A stretch of DNA of 8,057 bases from Ilumatobacteraceae bacterium (GTDB lineage: Bacteria; Actinomycetota; Acidimicrobiia; Acidimicrobiales; Ilumatobacteraceae). The position numbers and the translations under genes are program-made. A model generated the notes under the pieces. That model made no database searches. It was not told where the DNA came from and worked only from the letters and a program-made list of their open reading frames with translations. Shown piece after piece: positions 1 through 6,287 of the stretch. The stretch spans positions 1 to 8,057 of the forward strand of contig JALRGJ010000044.1 of assembly GCA_023253435.1 (NCBI GenBank). The letters run 5' to 3'. Every line of letters starts with the position of its first letter. Position 1 is the stretch's first letter.

Positions 1-676
1 CACGAAGGTCTCGCTTGGCCTTCAGGAACATTTCACGGCCGATCAGGCCGACGGTTTCCTTGGTCTTTGGCAGGTGCACCGTGAGGAAGTCGGACTCGGC
101 CACCAATTGGTCGAGCGGCAGCAGTTCGACGTTCATCTGTCGGGCACGCTCGGCAGAGATGTAGGGGTCGAACGCGACGATGCGCATACCGAAGGCGGCC
201 GCACGCTGGGCGACGAGCTTGCCGATGCGACCGAGACCGACGACACCGAGGGTCTTGTCGAGAAGTTCAACACCTTCCCACTTGCTGCGCTCCCACCTGC
301 CCTGCTTCAACGCCGCATGAGCTTGTGGAACATTGCGCGCAACAGCCAACAGCATGGCCATGGTGTGCTCTGCTGCAGACACAATGTTTGACTCTGGGGC
401 GTTAGCCACCATCACTCCACGCCTGGTGGCAGATTCAACATCAACATTGTCCAGACCAACACCGGCTCGCCCCACCACAACAAGATCTGTGGCAGCGGCA
501 AGGAGGGCGTCATCTACCTGGGTGGCCGAGCGCACAATCAGAGCTGAGGCACCCTTTATGGCATGCTGCAGTTGTTCAGGGGTGAGATTTGTCTGAACAT
601 CTACCTCGTGGCCAGCCGCACGCAATTTGTTGAGGCCACCTTCGGCGAGTTCTTCTGAGACCAAGATTCGGGACAT
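1..676 (-). CDS. serA: D-3-phosphoglycerate dehydrogenase, N-terminal 225 residues (partial, cut by window edge)
   Basis: This enzyme oxidises 3-phosphoglycerate to 3-phosphohydroxypyruvate with NAD+, the first step of serine biosynthesis in the cytoplasm. Reading the minus strand from the ATG at 676-674 gives an open frame to the window edge with no stop. The protein begins MSRILVSEEL, has the substrate-domain signature VGRAGVGLDNVD (about residues 68-79), then the NAD-binding Rossmann motif GLGRIG (147-152) with an acidic residue after beta-2 (VAFDPY, 167-172), and the HLPKT motif (201-205). The catalytic Arg/Glu/His segment and any ACT or intervening domain lie outside the window. No strong Shine-Dalgarno is visible; the closest is GGCGAG just upstream. 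It diverges from the SCP2-like gene across a 90-base gap. Codon use changes inside the gene: third-position GC is near 54% in the first 138 codons and near 80% afterwards (hand count). Confidence 0.95.
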   Translation of the reverse strand, partial: MSRILVSEELAEGGLNKLRAAGHEVDVQTNLTPEQLQHAIKGASALIVRSATQVDDALLAAATDLVVVGRAGVGLDNVDVESATRRGVMVANAPESNIVSAAEHTMAMLLAVARNVPQAHAALKQGRWERSKWEGVELLDKTLGVVGLGRIGKLVAQRAAAFGMRIVAFDPYISAERARQMNVELLPLDQLVAESDFLTVHLPKTKETVGLIGREMFLKAKRDLR

Positions 677-766
677 TGGTCAATTCTCGCCTGTGAGGGC
701 GTAGATTTCCCCATTGATTAGACAAACTGTTAAGTAAATGCGTCACCCCCACCCGGAAAGCCCACG
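677..766. promoter_or_regulatory. Divergent intergenic region between serA and the SCP2-like gene
   Basis: These 90 bases must hold the start signals for two divergent genes. The middle (about 711-740) is AT-rich and contains elements that resemble parts of promoters, such as TTGATT at 714-719 and TAGACA at 719-724, but no pair with normal 16-18 base spacing was found on either strand. On the plus side, GGAAAG at 755-760 sits six bases before the ATG at 767 and is a credible ribosome binding site. On the minus side a small inverted repeat, CGCC at 688-691 with GGCG at 698-701, lies in the serA leader and overlaps the weak ribosome binding sequence. Confidence 0.4.
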
Positions 767-1177
767 ATGACCCACAAGTTCCTCTCAGAAGAATGGATCC
801 AAGCGGTCCGCGATATTCGCCATCGGCATGCTCACTCCATCCCAGAGGTCACCACTTCCGTGCGGATCAACATTGTGACTACCCACGTCCCCTTTGGTGA
901 GGGCGAAGTGCGGGCCTATATAGATACCTCCTCGGGAACACTTGATATGGAGATTGGACACATCGAGTCTGCAGAACTCACCATCACTACTGATTACGAC
1001 ACCGCACACCAACTGTTTGTATTGCAAGATCCTGCGGCCAGCATGCAGGCATTTATGAGCGGTCGCATCAAAGTAGAAGGTGACATCACTCGTCTCATGA
1101 TGATGCAGGCAGCCATGCCACAAACTGAGGCAGCACTAGTTGTTGCTGAAGAAATTAAATCCGTCACCGCTCACTAA
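767..1177 (+). CDS. SCP2-type sterol/lipid-carrier domain protein, 136 aa
   Basis: This is a small soluble protein of the SCP2 sterol-transfer fold, likely a cytoplasmic carrier or binding protein for a hydrophobic ligand such as a fatty acyl-CoA or sterol; the ligand cannot be told from the sequence. The family signature is in the C-terminal half: beta strand AELTITTDYDTA (about 69-80), then a helix and the typical segment SGRIKVEGD (98-106), followed by a Met-rich hydrophobic helix (RLMMMQAAM, 109-117), which in this fold forms part of the ligand tunnel. There is no signal peptide. The ATG at 767 is supported by GGAAAG six bases upstream; translation ends with TAA at 1175-1177. It converges on the MFS gene with 28 bases between stops. 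An MFE-2-like dehydrogenase, another family linked to SCP2 domains, lies about 1.6 kb away on the other strand. Confidence 0.82.
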   Translation: MTHKFLSEEWIQAVRDIRHRHAHSIPEVTTSVRINIVTTHVPFGEGEVRAYIDTSSGTLDMEIGHIESAELTITTDYDTAHQLFVLQDPAASMQAFMSGRIKVEGDITRLMMMQAAMPQTEAALVVAEEIKSVTAH

Positions 1178-1180
1178 TCA

Positions 1181-1200
1181 CATACTGCAATTGCAGCATG
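1181..1200. other. Near-perfect 20-base palindrome between convergent genes; possible weak bidirectional terminator
   Basis: The sequence reads the same on both strands except for one mismatched pair, with the perfect 12-base core CTGCAATTGCAG at 1185-1196. It fills most of the 28 bases between the stops of the SCP2-like gene and the MFS gene, where a terminator serving both directions would be expected. There is no T-run on either side and the centre leaves almost no loop, so a classical intrinsic terminator is not supported. A protein-binding site is equally possible. Confidence 0.3.
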
Positions 1201-1205
1201 ATCAA

Positions 1206-2720
1206 TTATGCGCGAATAGACGAAAGATCTTCTCGATGCTGCGTAGAGCGAAGTCGTGACGCCAACATAATCGCCACTACAGATGTTGCAGCACCGCTCA
1301 ACAACGCATACGCATAACTTTGCACCACGCCACTCGATGCTGTCATTTCATGAATTGAGATCATCACTGTGGAGCCAAGCACCGCGCCCATTTGACTAAG
1401 CAGCTGTTGCATCGCGCCAGCAACACCAACGGTGTCATCGTCTACAGAGTTTGAAACAAGCGCACCAAGAGCAGGACCAGCAATACCAACACCAATGCCC
1501 GAAAGCCCAAGCCCCAACACAATCATGTAATCGGGTGTTCCCTTGCCTACCGTGCCAAGAACAATCATGGCCAGCAATACTCCGGCTGCTCCCACCATTC
1601 CAGATATGCGCTCGCCTACTCGCATAGTGAAAAAACTGCCTAGGGGTGCAGTGATGGAGAAACATAATGGCCGTGCAATCACTAACCATCCAATGTGAGC
1701 TGGCGTGAAGCCAAGACCAATCTCCAACATTTGTGGAACAACAATGAAACCACCCATGTAGGCAAAGTTGATGAGCGACTGAATCACAATTGGCAAAATG
1801 ATGTTTGGTGTGCGCACCCATTCAAGTGGCATTAGTGGCGCTTCTGCCTGCTGCTCCACTCGAACAAACAACCACAGTGAAAATACCGATAGCAATGCAA
1901 ACCCAATAATGGCCGGCGATGTCCACCCCCATGAATGCCCACGGTTGACGGTGAGCAACAACAAGGTTGCACCAAAGCCCAATGTGACAGAACCTTTGAT
2001 ATCGAACTTCACATCTGCAGAACGAGATGTTTGTGGTAGCAATCGCCACGCAACCACGGCTGCAATCAACATGAGTGGCGCCTGAATAATAAAGATCATC
2101 TGCCAACCAATGGTCTCTACCAACGGCCCACCCAGTACAACACCTAATACCGGCGCGCCAGCTGTGGTGAAGCTCCAGTAACCAAGGGGCTTTACACGTT
2201 CATACGGCTCAAAGAGACGGTTGATATAGGCCATTGCTGCGGGCCCAGTGGCAGCACCGGCAACTGCAGAGAGCAAACGGAACAACACCATCGTTGGTCC
2301 GTTCCATGCAAATGCAGTTAATGCTGCAAAAAGTCCTGCAAAGAACAAGCCATAGACATACACCTTCTTATGGCCATACAGATCGCCAATTTTTCCGTAT
2401 GCAGGCCCAACAACACCAAACGCCAACATGGGCCCAGTGATGGACCAGTTGAGAACACTCACGGTGGAATTGAGATCTTTTGCAATGGTCTCAAGAGACA
2501 CCACTAACACCGTGATGGTGGAACTTGTTGTAAACAGCCCGGCCAGCACCACAATCAAGGTGGCCCATTTACGGGTCAAGCCCACTTTGCGCGCAATGCG
2601 CCGTGGAATCATGAGCGTCCAAGGGACGATAGAGATTTCGTCTACGCCCACCTGCTCAAGCGTGATGGAGTCACGCCCGTGAGGCTTTAGTTCTTCTTGA
2701 TCGCGATGAGAGGGGTTCAT
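1206..2720 (-). CDS. MFS transporter of the DHA2 (EmrB/QacA-like, 14-helix) drug:H+ antiporter type, 504 aa
   Basis: This is a cytoplasmic-membrane proton-driven exporter, substrate unknown; the family exports drugs, dyes, lipids and other hydrophobic compounds. About 14 hydrophobic stretches can be read, the first near residues 53-75 and the last near 466-488, and the length is normal for DHA2. Motif A is clear in the loop after helix 2 (GKIGDLYGHKK, 109-119, with Asp113). A motif C-like antiporter stretch lies in helix 5 (AGAPVLGVVLGGP, 187-199), followed by the DHA2-type GWQMIFI segment (205-211). The N-terminus has about 50 hydrophilic residues before helix 1, which is long. No Shine-Dalgarno precedes the ATG at 2720-2718, so translation may be coupled to the SDR gene ending 24 bases upstream, or the true start may be further in, for example Met37. 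It is the last gene of the minus-strand run. Confidence 0.88.
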   Translation of the reverse strand: MNPSHRDQEELKPHGRDSITLEQVGVDEISIVPWTLMIPRRIARKVGLTRKWATLIVVLAGLFTTSSTITVLVVSLETIAKDLNSTVSVLNWSITGPMLAFGVVGPAYGKIGDLYGHKKVYVYGLFFAGLFAALTAFAWNGPTMVLFRLLSAVAGAATGPAAMAYINRLFEPYERVKPLGYWSFTTAGAPVLGVVLGGPLVETIGWQMIFIIQAPLMLIAAVVAWRLLPQTSRSADVKFDIKGSVTLGFGATLLLLTVNRGHSWGWTSPAIIGFALLSVFSLWLFVRVEQQAEAPLMPLEWVRTPNIILPIVIQSLINFAYMGGFIVVPQMLEIGLGFTPAHIGWLVIARPLCFSITAPLGSFFTMRVGERISGMVGAAGVLLAMIVLGTVGKGTPDYMIVLGLGLSGIGVGIAGPALGALVSNSVDDDTVGVAGAMQQLLSQMGAVLGSTVMISIHEMTASSGVVQSYAYALLSGAATSVVAIMLASRLRSTQHREDLSSIRA

Positions 2721-2726
2721 GGGGCG

Positions 2727-2741
2727 ACTACTAAGAGTAGT
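2727..2741 (-). other. Small perfect hairpin in the SDR-MFS spacer
   Basis: The 24 bases between the SDR stop and the MFS start contain a 6-base perfect stem (ACTACT / AGTAGT) with a 3-base loop. It occupies the place where a ribosome binding site would normally be and no such site is seen. It is short and has no following T-run, so it is not a convincing terminator. It could influence translation of the exporter or be a chance repeat. Confidence 0.3.
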
Positions 2742-2744
2742 GCC

Positions 2745-3635
2745 CTACTTCTTCACCTTTGCGGCCATGCCTTTCATTGCTGCTGTGAGTTCTGCCACCT
2801 GCCAACGATCTTGTTGCTCAACAGACTCTGCACGCTCCCAACTTTGAATGCGTGTGACTTCGCCACCTTTTACAAAGAATGTCTCGCCGTTGAATTCACA
2901 TGCTTCAGATGCGAGATACGCAACGAGTGGAGAAATGTTTGCAGGATCCCATTCGTCGAACTGTGCAGCATTTGTGGGAGCCGCAATGCGATCTCCAAGA
3001 CCAGGTGTTGCCTCTGTTAAACGTGTCCGTGCAGCAGGTGCAATGGAGTTGCTCTTGACGTTGTAGCGAGACAGTTCTTTGGCAAGAATTTGTCCGAAGG
3101 TAGCAATGCCGCTCTTGGCAGCGCCATAGTTTGACTGACCTGGGTTTGAGAACAAACCAGAAGTTGATGATGTGTGAACAATGTTGCGTGGTTTTGTGAC
3201 GCCAGCCTTGTGCTGCTCACGCCAGTACGCAGCTGCCCAACGAGATGGTGCAAAGTGACCCTTGAGGTGCACCTGAATCACTGCATCCCACTCAGCTTCT
3301 GTCATGTTCACCAATACTCGGTCTCGCAAGATGCCGGCATTGTTGACCAAAATGTCGAGATCACCAAAGGCTTCTACTGCGGCATTCACCATGCGCTGTG
3401 CGCCTTCCCAATCTGCAACGTTGTCGTAGTTAGCAATTGCCTGACCGCCCATGGCCTTAATTTCATCGACAACTTGTTGTGCTGGTGTTGCATCGGTTCC
3501 GGTGCCATCGTTAGCGCCACCCAAGTCATTAACAACAACCTTTGCGCCCTCGGCAGCAAACAACAATGAGTGCTCGCGGCCAATGCCTCGTCCTGCACCC
3601 GTAATGATGGCAACGCGTCCGTCTAGTGCTCCCAT
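2745..3635 (-). CDS. Short-chain dehydrogenase/reductase of the MFE-2 (3-hydroxyacyl-CoA / 17-beta-hydroxysteroid dehydrogenase type 4) kind, 296 aa
   Basis: This is a cytoplasmic NAD(H)-linked oxidoreductase, probably acting on 3-hydroxyacyl-CoA or a sterol-type alcohol. Visible motifs are the cofactor loop TGAGRGIG (12-19), the acidic residue after beta-2 in VVVNDLGG (33-40; Asp37 favours NAD over NADP), NNAG (98-101), catalytic Ser157 in the HTSSTSG segment, and Tyr170 and Lys174 in YGAAK. Several stretches match the dehydrogenase domain of human peroxisomal MFE-2 as I remember it: NDLGG, ANYDNV (68-73), NNAGILRDR (98-106), VHLKG (122-126, His where classical SDRs have Asn) and NSIAP (196-200). 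The C-terminal stretch after about 225 is longer than in a minimal FabG. There is no fused hydratase or SCP2 domain. The ATG at 3635-3633 has a strong AAAGGAG five bases upstream. It follows the PASTA kinase-like gene by 41 bases and precedes the MFS gene by 24, suggesting co-transcription. The exact substrate is not readable. Confidence 0.88.
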   Translation of the reverse strand: MGALDGRVAIITGAGRGIGREHSLLFAAEGAKVVVNDLGGANDGTGTDATPAQQVVDEIKAMGGQAIANYDNVADWEGAQRMVNAAVEAFGDLDILVNNAGILRDRVLVNMTEAEWDAVIQVHLKGHFAPSRWAAAYWREQHKAGVTKPRNIVHTSSTSGLFSNPGQSNYGAAKSGIATFGQILAKELSRYNVKSNSIAPAARTRLTEATPGLGDRIAAPTNAAQFDEWDPANISPLVAYLASEACEFNGETFFVKGGEVTRIQSWERAESVEQQDRWQVAELTAAMKGMAAKVKK

Positions 3636-3640
3636 GACAT

Positions 3641-3647
3641 CTCCTTT
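3641..3647 (-). promoter_or_regulatory. Strong ribosome binding site of the SDR gene (AAAGGAG)
   Basis: On the minus strand, AAAGGAG lies five bases before the ATG at 3635. It is the strongest Shine-Dalgarno sequence in the window and fixes the SDR start. Neighbouring genes in the same run lack such a site, so the SDR may be translated independently of, and more strongly than, its neighbours. Confidence 0.75.
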
Positions 3648-3676
3648 TTCAGCGGGTAAACCCCGGTGAATCGAGA

Positions 3677-5737
3677 TTAGGGGAACTTCAGGTCCACCGT
3701 CTTACCGACGACAACCCGTTCAAAGTTCTTCACCACTTTGCCGTCGATAGTGGCTGATTTCAGCCCACGGCGAGTGTTTCCGGTGACTTTCCCCACCACC
3801 ATGCCGTATTTCAACAAGCGCTCTTTCACAGTGGTGAGTGGCTTGCCATAGATGCTGGGAATGAGAGTGGTGGTTTGCCCCTGAGACACAGTGATGGTGA
3901 CTGTGCCGCCACGAGGAACACTTTGACCAGCAGCAGGGCTTTGTGAGATGACATTGCCCGTAACAATTTCAGGGTGCCCAGATGGTTCTGTTTCTGTAAT
4001 CACCAATTGCAACTCTGTGAGTTTTGCCTTCACATCTGCAATCGGCATGTTGGTGAAATCTGGCAACACGCGTGCAGCAGGGCCAGACGACACATTCACC
4101 GCAACAGCTGTTCCCTTCACCACTTCATCACCCGCTTTTAATGTGGGCTGATCGGGAATGCTCCAGGACACAACAGTTCCGGCAGCAATGTTTTCATCGG
4201 GCACGTCTGCCGTTGTGGGTACAAGACCAATTTCAGTGATCTTTGCTTTTGCTTCATCTGCCGTCAGACCAGTGACATCAATCAGTGCAGACAATGTAGG
4301 ACCCTGTGACACCCACATGGTGAGCGTGCTGCGCTTTGCCAAATTGCCTCCTGGCAATGGATCTGTGCGCATGACCTGACCTTCTGCAATTTCATCGCTG
4401 CGCTCTTTAATGATCTTGATGGACCATCCGTATTGGGAAACGCCGTTACGTGCTTCTGCCTCAGATAATCCCTTGAGCTCGGGCACAGGGTTTTTGGGGT
4501 TCAACACAGTGAAATATGCGCCTGTGCCCGCTGCGGCAACAAGTATCACTGCAGCAACCACCACACCAATACGACGCTTCCAGTTCTTTTCTGTGCGCAC
4601 CACTTGTGATGTTGGGTCATCGGCACTCAGTGCTTGCAATTGTTCTGGATCAATTGCAATTGGTCCGGTTTCATCACCGCCAATAGTGATGGGCGTTCCG
4701 TTTGGATCAGTGGGATCTACAACAGGAGATGCAACGGGAATGTTTCCTGTATCAATGTTTGGAGTTGTACGAATCACAATGGGTGGCGCGCTATCTACAC
4801 GTGGTGTTGGCGCAGGTGCTGGCATGGGTTGTGTTGCACCGCCGTCAAACATTCCTCCACCCACAATGTCAACAGGCGTTGGACGTGGCATTTTTTCTGC
4901 CGCTTGTACAAGTGCCTGGCCCATTTCACGAGGACTGAATCGTTCTGTTGCGTTGGGTCGTCCCGCGCGCTCTAACACTTGTGCCAATGATCCGTAATCG
5001 GCATTCACGGGCAACAACTTGCCCACACGGTTTGCAAATGCGGCTGCAACAGTGTCGCCCACAAACGGAACATCACCGGTCATGGCTTCCACCAAGATGA
5101 GCGCCAAGGAGTACACATCTGAAGACGCCGTACGGGCGCCACCTTCAGACAACTCTGGTGCGCTGTAGGTGGCTTGCTCGAGGCCAAGAGAATCTAAAGG
5201 GCGAAGCGGTGCGCCAAAGCCCACCACGCGAACACGGCGATCTGAGCCAAACACCAGGCGGGAGGGGCGGAGATCGCCATGCACAATGCCCTGCTTGGCA
5301 GCGGCATCGAGGGCTCGGCAGACATCAATACCCACAATGAGGGCCTGAGAGGGGGTGAGGCGTCGGCCACGGTCGAGGAATTCACGCAACGACCCGCCAG
5401 TGAGAGGCTCACCTACCACGAAGAGGTAGCGCTCTCCTTCCAACGTGACATCGCCATGATCAAGAACAGTCTCAATACATGGGTGACGCAGTGACGATGC
5501 CACATCAATTTGCTGTTCAAACACAGAAACAGCATCAGAGACAGTGGTGGAACCAAGCGTTGGGTCTACCAATTGCTCTACTGGCACCATTCGTATCGAC
5601 ACGATCTCTTGAGAGGAGAGGTCTGTGGCGTCGAATTGCATAGTGCCACTAGTGGAAGTGGTGGCCTCGGCACGATGGTGGTCGAGTTGGTATCGACCTC
5701 CAAGAACAGTGCCGTGCAGGTTCTCTGGGGCGTTCAT
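3677..5737 (-). CDS. PASTA-domain transmembrane Ser/Thr kinase homologue, predicted pseudokinase, 686 aa
   Basis: The architecture is that of PknB/StkP receptor kinases: cytoplasmic kinase-like domain (about 12-275), Pro/Asp-rich linker, basic stop (NWKRR, 385-389), one membrane helix (about 390-412), then PASTA repeats outside (about 416-480, 481-553, 554-620 and a divergent fourth 621-686). Late-kinase motifs survive: APE (193-195), DVYS (207-210) and Arg266. The chemistry does not: there is no Gly-rich loop after GGRYQL (13-18), the VAIK lysine is Arg49 (VSIRMVP), the alpha-C Glu position aligns to Gln76, HRDLKPxN is HGDLRPSR (153-160; Asp155 kept, Asn replaced by Arg160), and DFG is GFG (173-175). 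It therefore probably senses peptidoglycan fragments through PASTA and signals by binding rather than phosphorylation. The start at 5737 is chosen because the kinase similarity begins at GGRYQL. In-frame starts at 5809 and 5944 exist, but the latter overlaps the divergent gene. No Shine-Dalgarno is visible at 5737, so leaderless translation is possible. Confidence 0.9.
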   Translation of the reverse strand: MNAPENLHGTVLGGRYQLDHHRAEATTSTSGTMQFDATDLSSQEIVSIRMVPVEQLVDPTLGSTTVSDAVSVFEQQIDVASSLRHPCIETVLDHGDVTLEGERYLFVVGEPLTGGSLREFLDRGRRLTPSQALIVGIDVCRALDAAAKQGIVHGDLRPSRLVFGSDRRVRVVGFGAPLRPLDSLGLEQATYSAPELSEGGARTASSDVYSLALILVEAMTGDVPFVGDTVAAAFANRVGKLLPVNADYGSLAQVLERAGRPNATERFSPREMGQALVQAAEKMPRPTPVDIVGGGMFDGGATQPMPAPAPTPRVDSAPPIVIRTTPNIDTGNIPVASPVVDPTDPNGTPITIGGDETGPIAIDPEQLQALSADDPTSQVVRTEKNWKRRIGVVVAAVILVAAAGTGAYFTVLNPKNPVPELKGLSEAEARNGVSQYGWSIKIIKERSDEIAEGQVMRTDPLPGGNLAKRSTLTMWVSQGPTLSALIDVTGLTADEAKAKITEIGLVPTTADVPDENIAAGTVVSWSIPDQPTLKAGDEVVKGTAVAVNVSSGPAARVLPDFTNMPIADVKAKLTELQLVITETEPSGHPEIVTGNVISQSPAAGQSVPRGGTVTITVSQGQTTTLIPSIYGKPLTTVKERLLKYGMVVGKVTGNTRRGLKSATIDGKVVKNFERVVVGKTVDLKFP

Positions 5738-5746
5738 GACCCATAC

Positions 5747-5758
5747 GACGCTAGCGTC
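5747..5758. promoter_or_regulatory. Perfect 12-base palindrome (GACGCTAGCGTC), candidate operator
   Basis: A perfect inverted repeat lies nine bases upstream of the kinase-like gene's ATG, within the 70 bases separating it from the divergent gene at 5808. On the minus strand it contains TAGCGT, which fits a loose actinobacterial -10 pattern (TANNNT) at a position suitable for a nearly leaderless transcript. A dimeric repressor bound here could block that promoter. The symmetry is observed; its role is inferred, and it would fall inside the coding region if the kinase-like protein started at 5809. The same gap also holds a 4-base stem, GCCC/GGGC (5783-5795), in the leader of the plus-strand gene. 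Confidence 0.4.
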
Positions 5759-5807
5759 ACATGGCCCCTGAGGTGGTTCGAGGCCCTTTTGGGGCGAGAA
5801 TAGAGCC

Positions 5808-6287
5808 ATGAAACGCCCAATTGACAAGCAATTGCTCCTCGTGAGCGCCGGTGTGGCTGTGGGGCTTGTCCTCATCGTTGCCGGGTTCCGAGCCGGAAGC
5901 ACGGGCCGTGACTCCCTCAAATTGCCAGAGGTCATTGAGACCATGTCTGTCTCCCCTGGCGATCAAGTTCTTCAACAGAGTCAAATTTCTGTCGACCTCT
6001 TAGAAGGGTACGAAGCCTCGCTCACGCTTGACGGCATCGCCTTAGAGACAACTCGTCTTGATGAATTGTCTGCAGGTGGCGCCGCACCAAAGCCAGGCGA
6101 ACAAGTAGAGATACCTCCCACTGCAATTTTTGATCCCGGTAACAACATCATTAGCTACACACCACAAATTGGAGCGCCCATTGAAGCGTTCTCCCAAGGT
6201 GAGCATGTTGCAGTATTGAAGTACTGGAAGATTGTTGAAGGTGAAGCAAAAGCCCGCACCTTCAAATGGACTTTTTCGGCCGACTAA
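5808..6287 (+). CDS. Unrecognised membrane-anchored protein with a predicted extracytoplasmic beta-rich domain, 159 aa
   Basis: I do not recognise a named family. The N-terminus is short and basic (MKRPIDK) and is followed by one hydrophobic segment (about 8-28), typical of an uncleaved signal anchor with the rest of the protein outside the membrane. No lipobox or clear cleavage site is seen. The remaining 130 residues are acidic, have no cysteine and alternate in a way that suggests beta strands. The end (HVAVLKYWKIVEGEAKARTF, 133-152, then KWTF) resembles the closing strands of bacterial Ig-like domains, which is weak evidence. The ATG at 5808 shares the CATG with a possible minus-strand start. 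There is no good ribosome binding site (only GAG nearby), so the leader may be very short. It diverges from the PASTA kinase-like gene and its stop overlaps that of ligA by four bases. A cell-envelope role is plausible from topology only. Confidence 0.78.
   Translation: MKRPIDKQLLLVSAGVAVGLVLIVAGFRAGSTGRDSLKLPEVIETMSVSPGDQVLQQSQISVDLLEGYEASLTLDGIALETTRLDELSAGGAAPKPGEQVEIPPTAIFDPGNNIISYTPQIGAPIEAFSQGEHVAVLKYWKIVEGEAKARTFKWTFSAD

Noticed and set aside
714..740. Sigma-70-like promoter in the serA/SCP2 gap
   Set aside because: Individual hexamers resemble -35 or -10 elements, but no pair has acceptable spacing on either strand, so no specific promoter is called.
785..1123. 112-codon minus-strand frame opposite the SCP2-like gene
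   Set aside because: The plus strand carries the SCP2 signature and a ribosome binding site; the minus product is Cys/His-rich noise typical of a reverse frame.
3644..3665. Inverted GGGT/ACCCC sequence between the kinase-like and SDR genes as a terminator
   Set aside because: The stem is only about four bases and is followed on the transcribed strand by an A-run and the SDR ribosome binding site instead of a T-run.
4410..4997. 195-codon open frame on the plus strand inside the PASTA kinase-like gene
   Set aside because: It is antisense to a clearly coding linker and membrane region, is rich in Ser/Thr/Gly/Pro as expected from mirrored codons, and has no domain signature or ribosome binding site.
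5738..5944. N-terminal extension of the kinase-like frame up to an ATG at 5944
   Set aside because: It would overlap the divergent gene at 5808 antisense for about 137 bases, has low-complexity composition with no kinase similarity, and recognisable sequence starts only after the ATG at 5737. The in-frame ATG at 5809 is a weaker but not excluded alternative.
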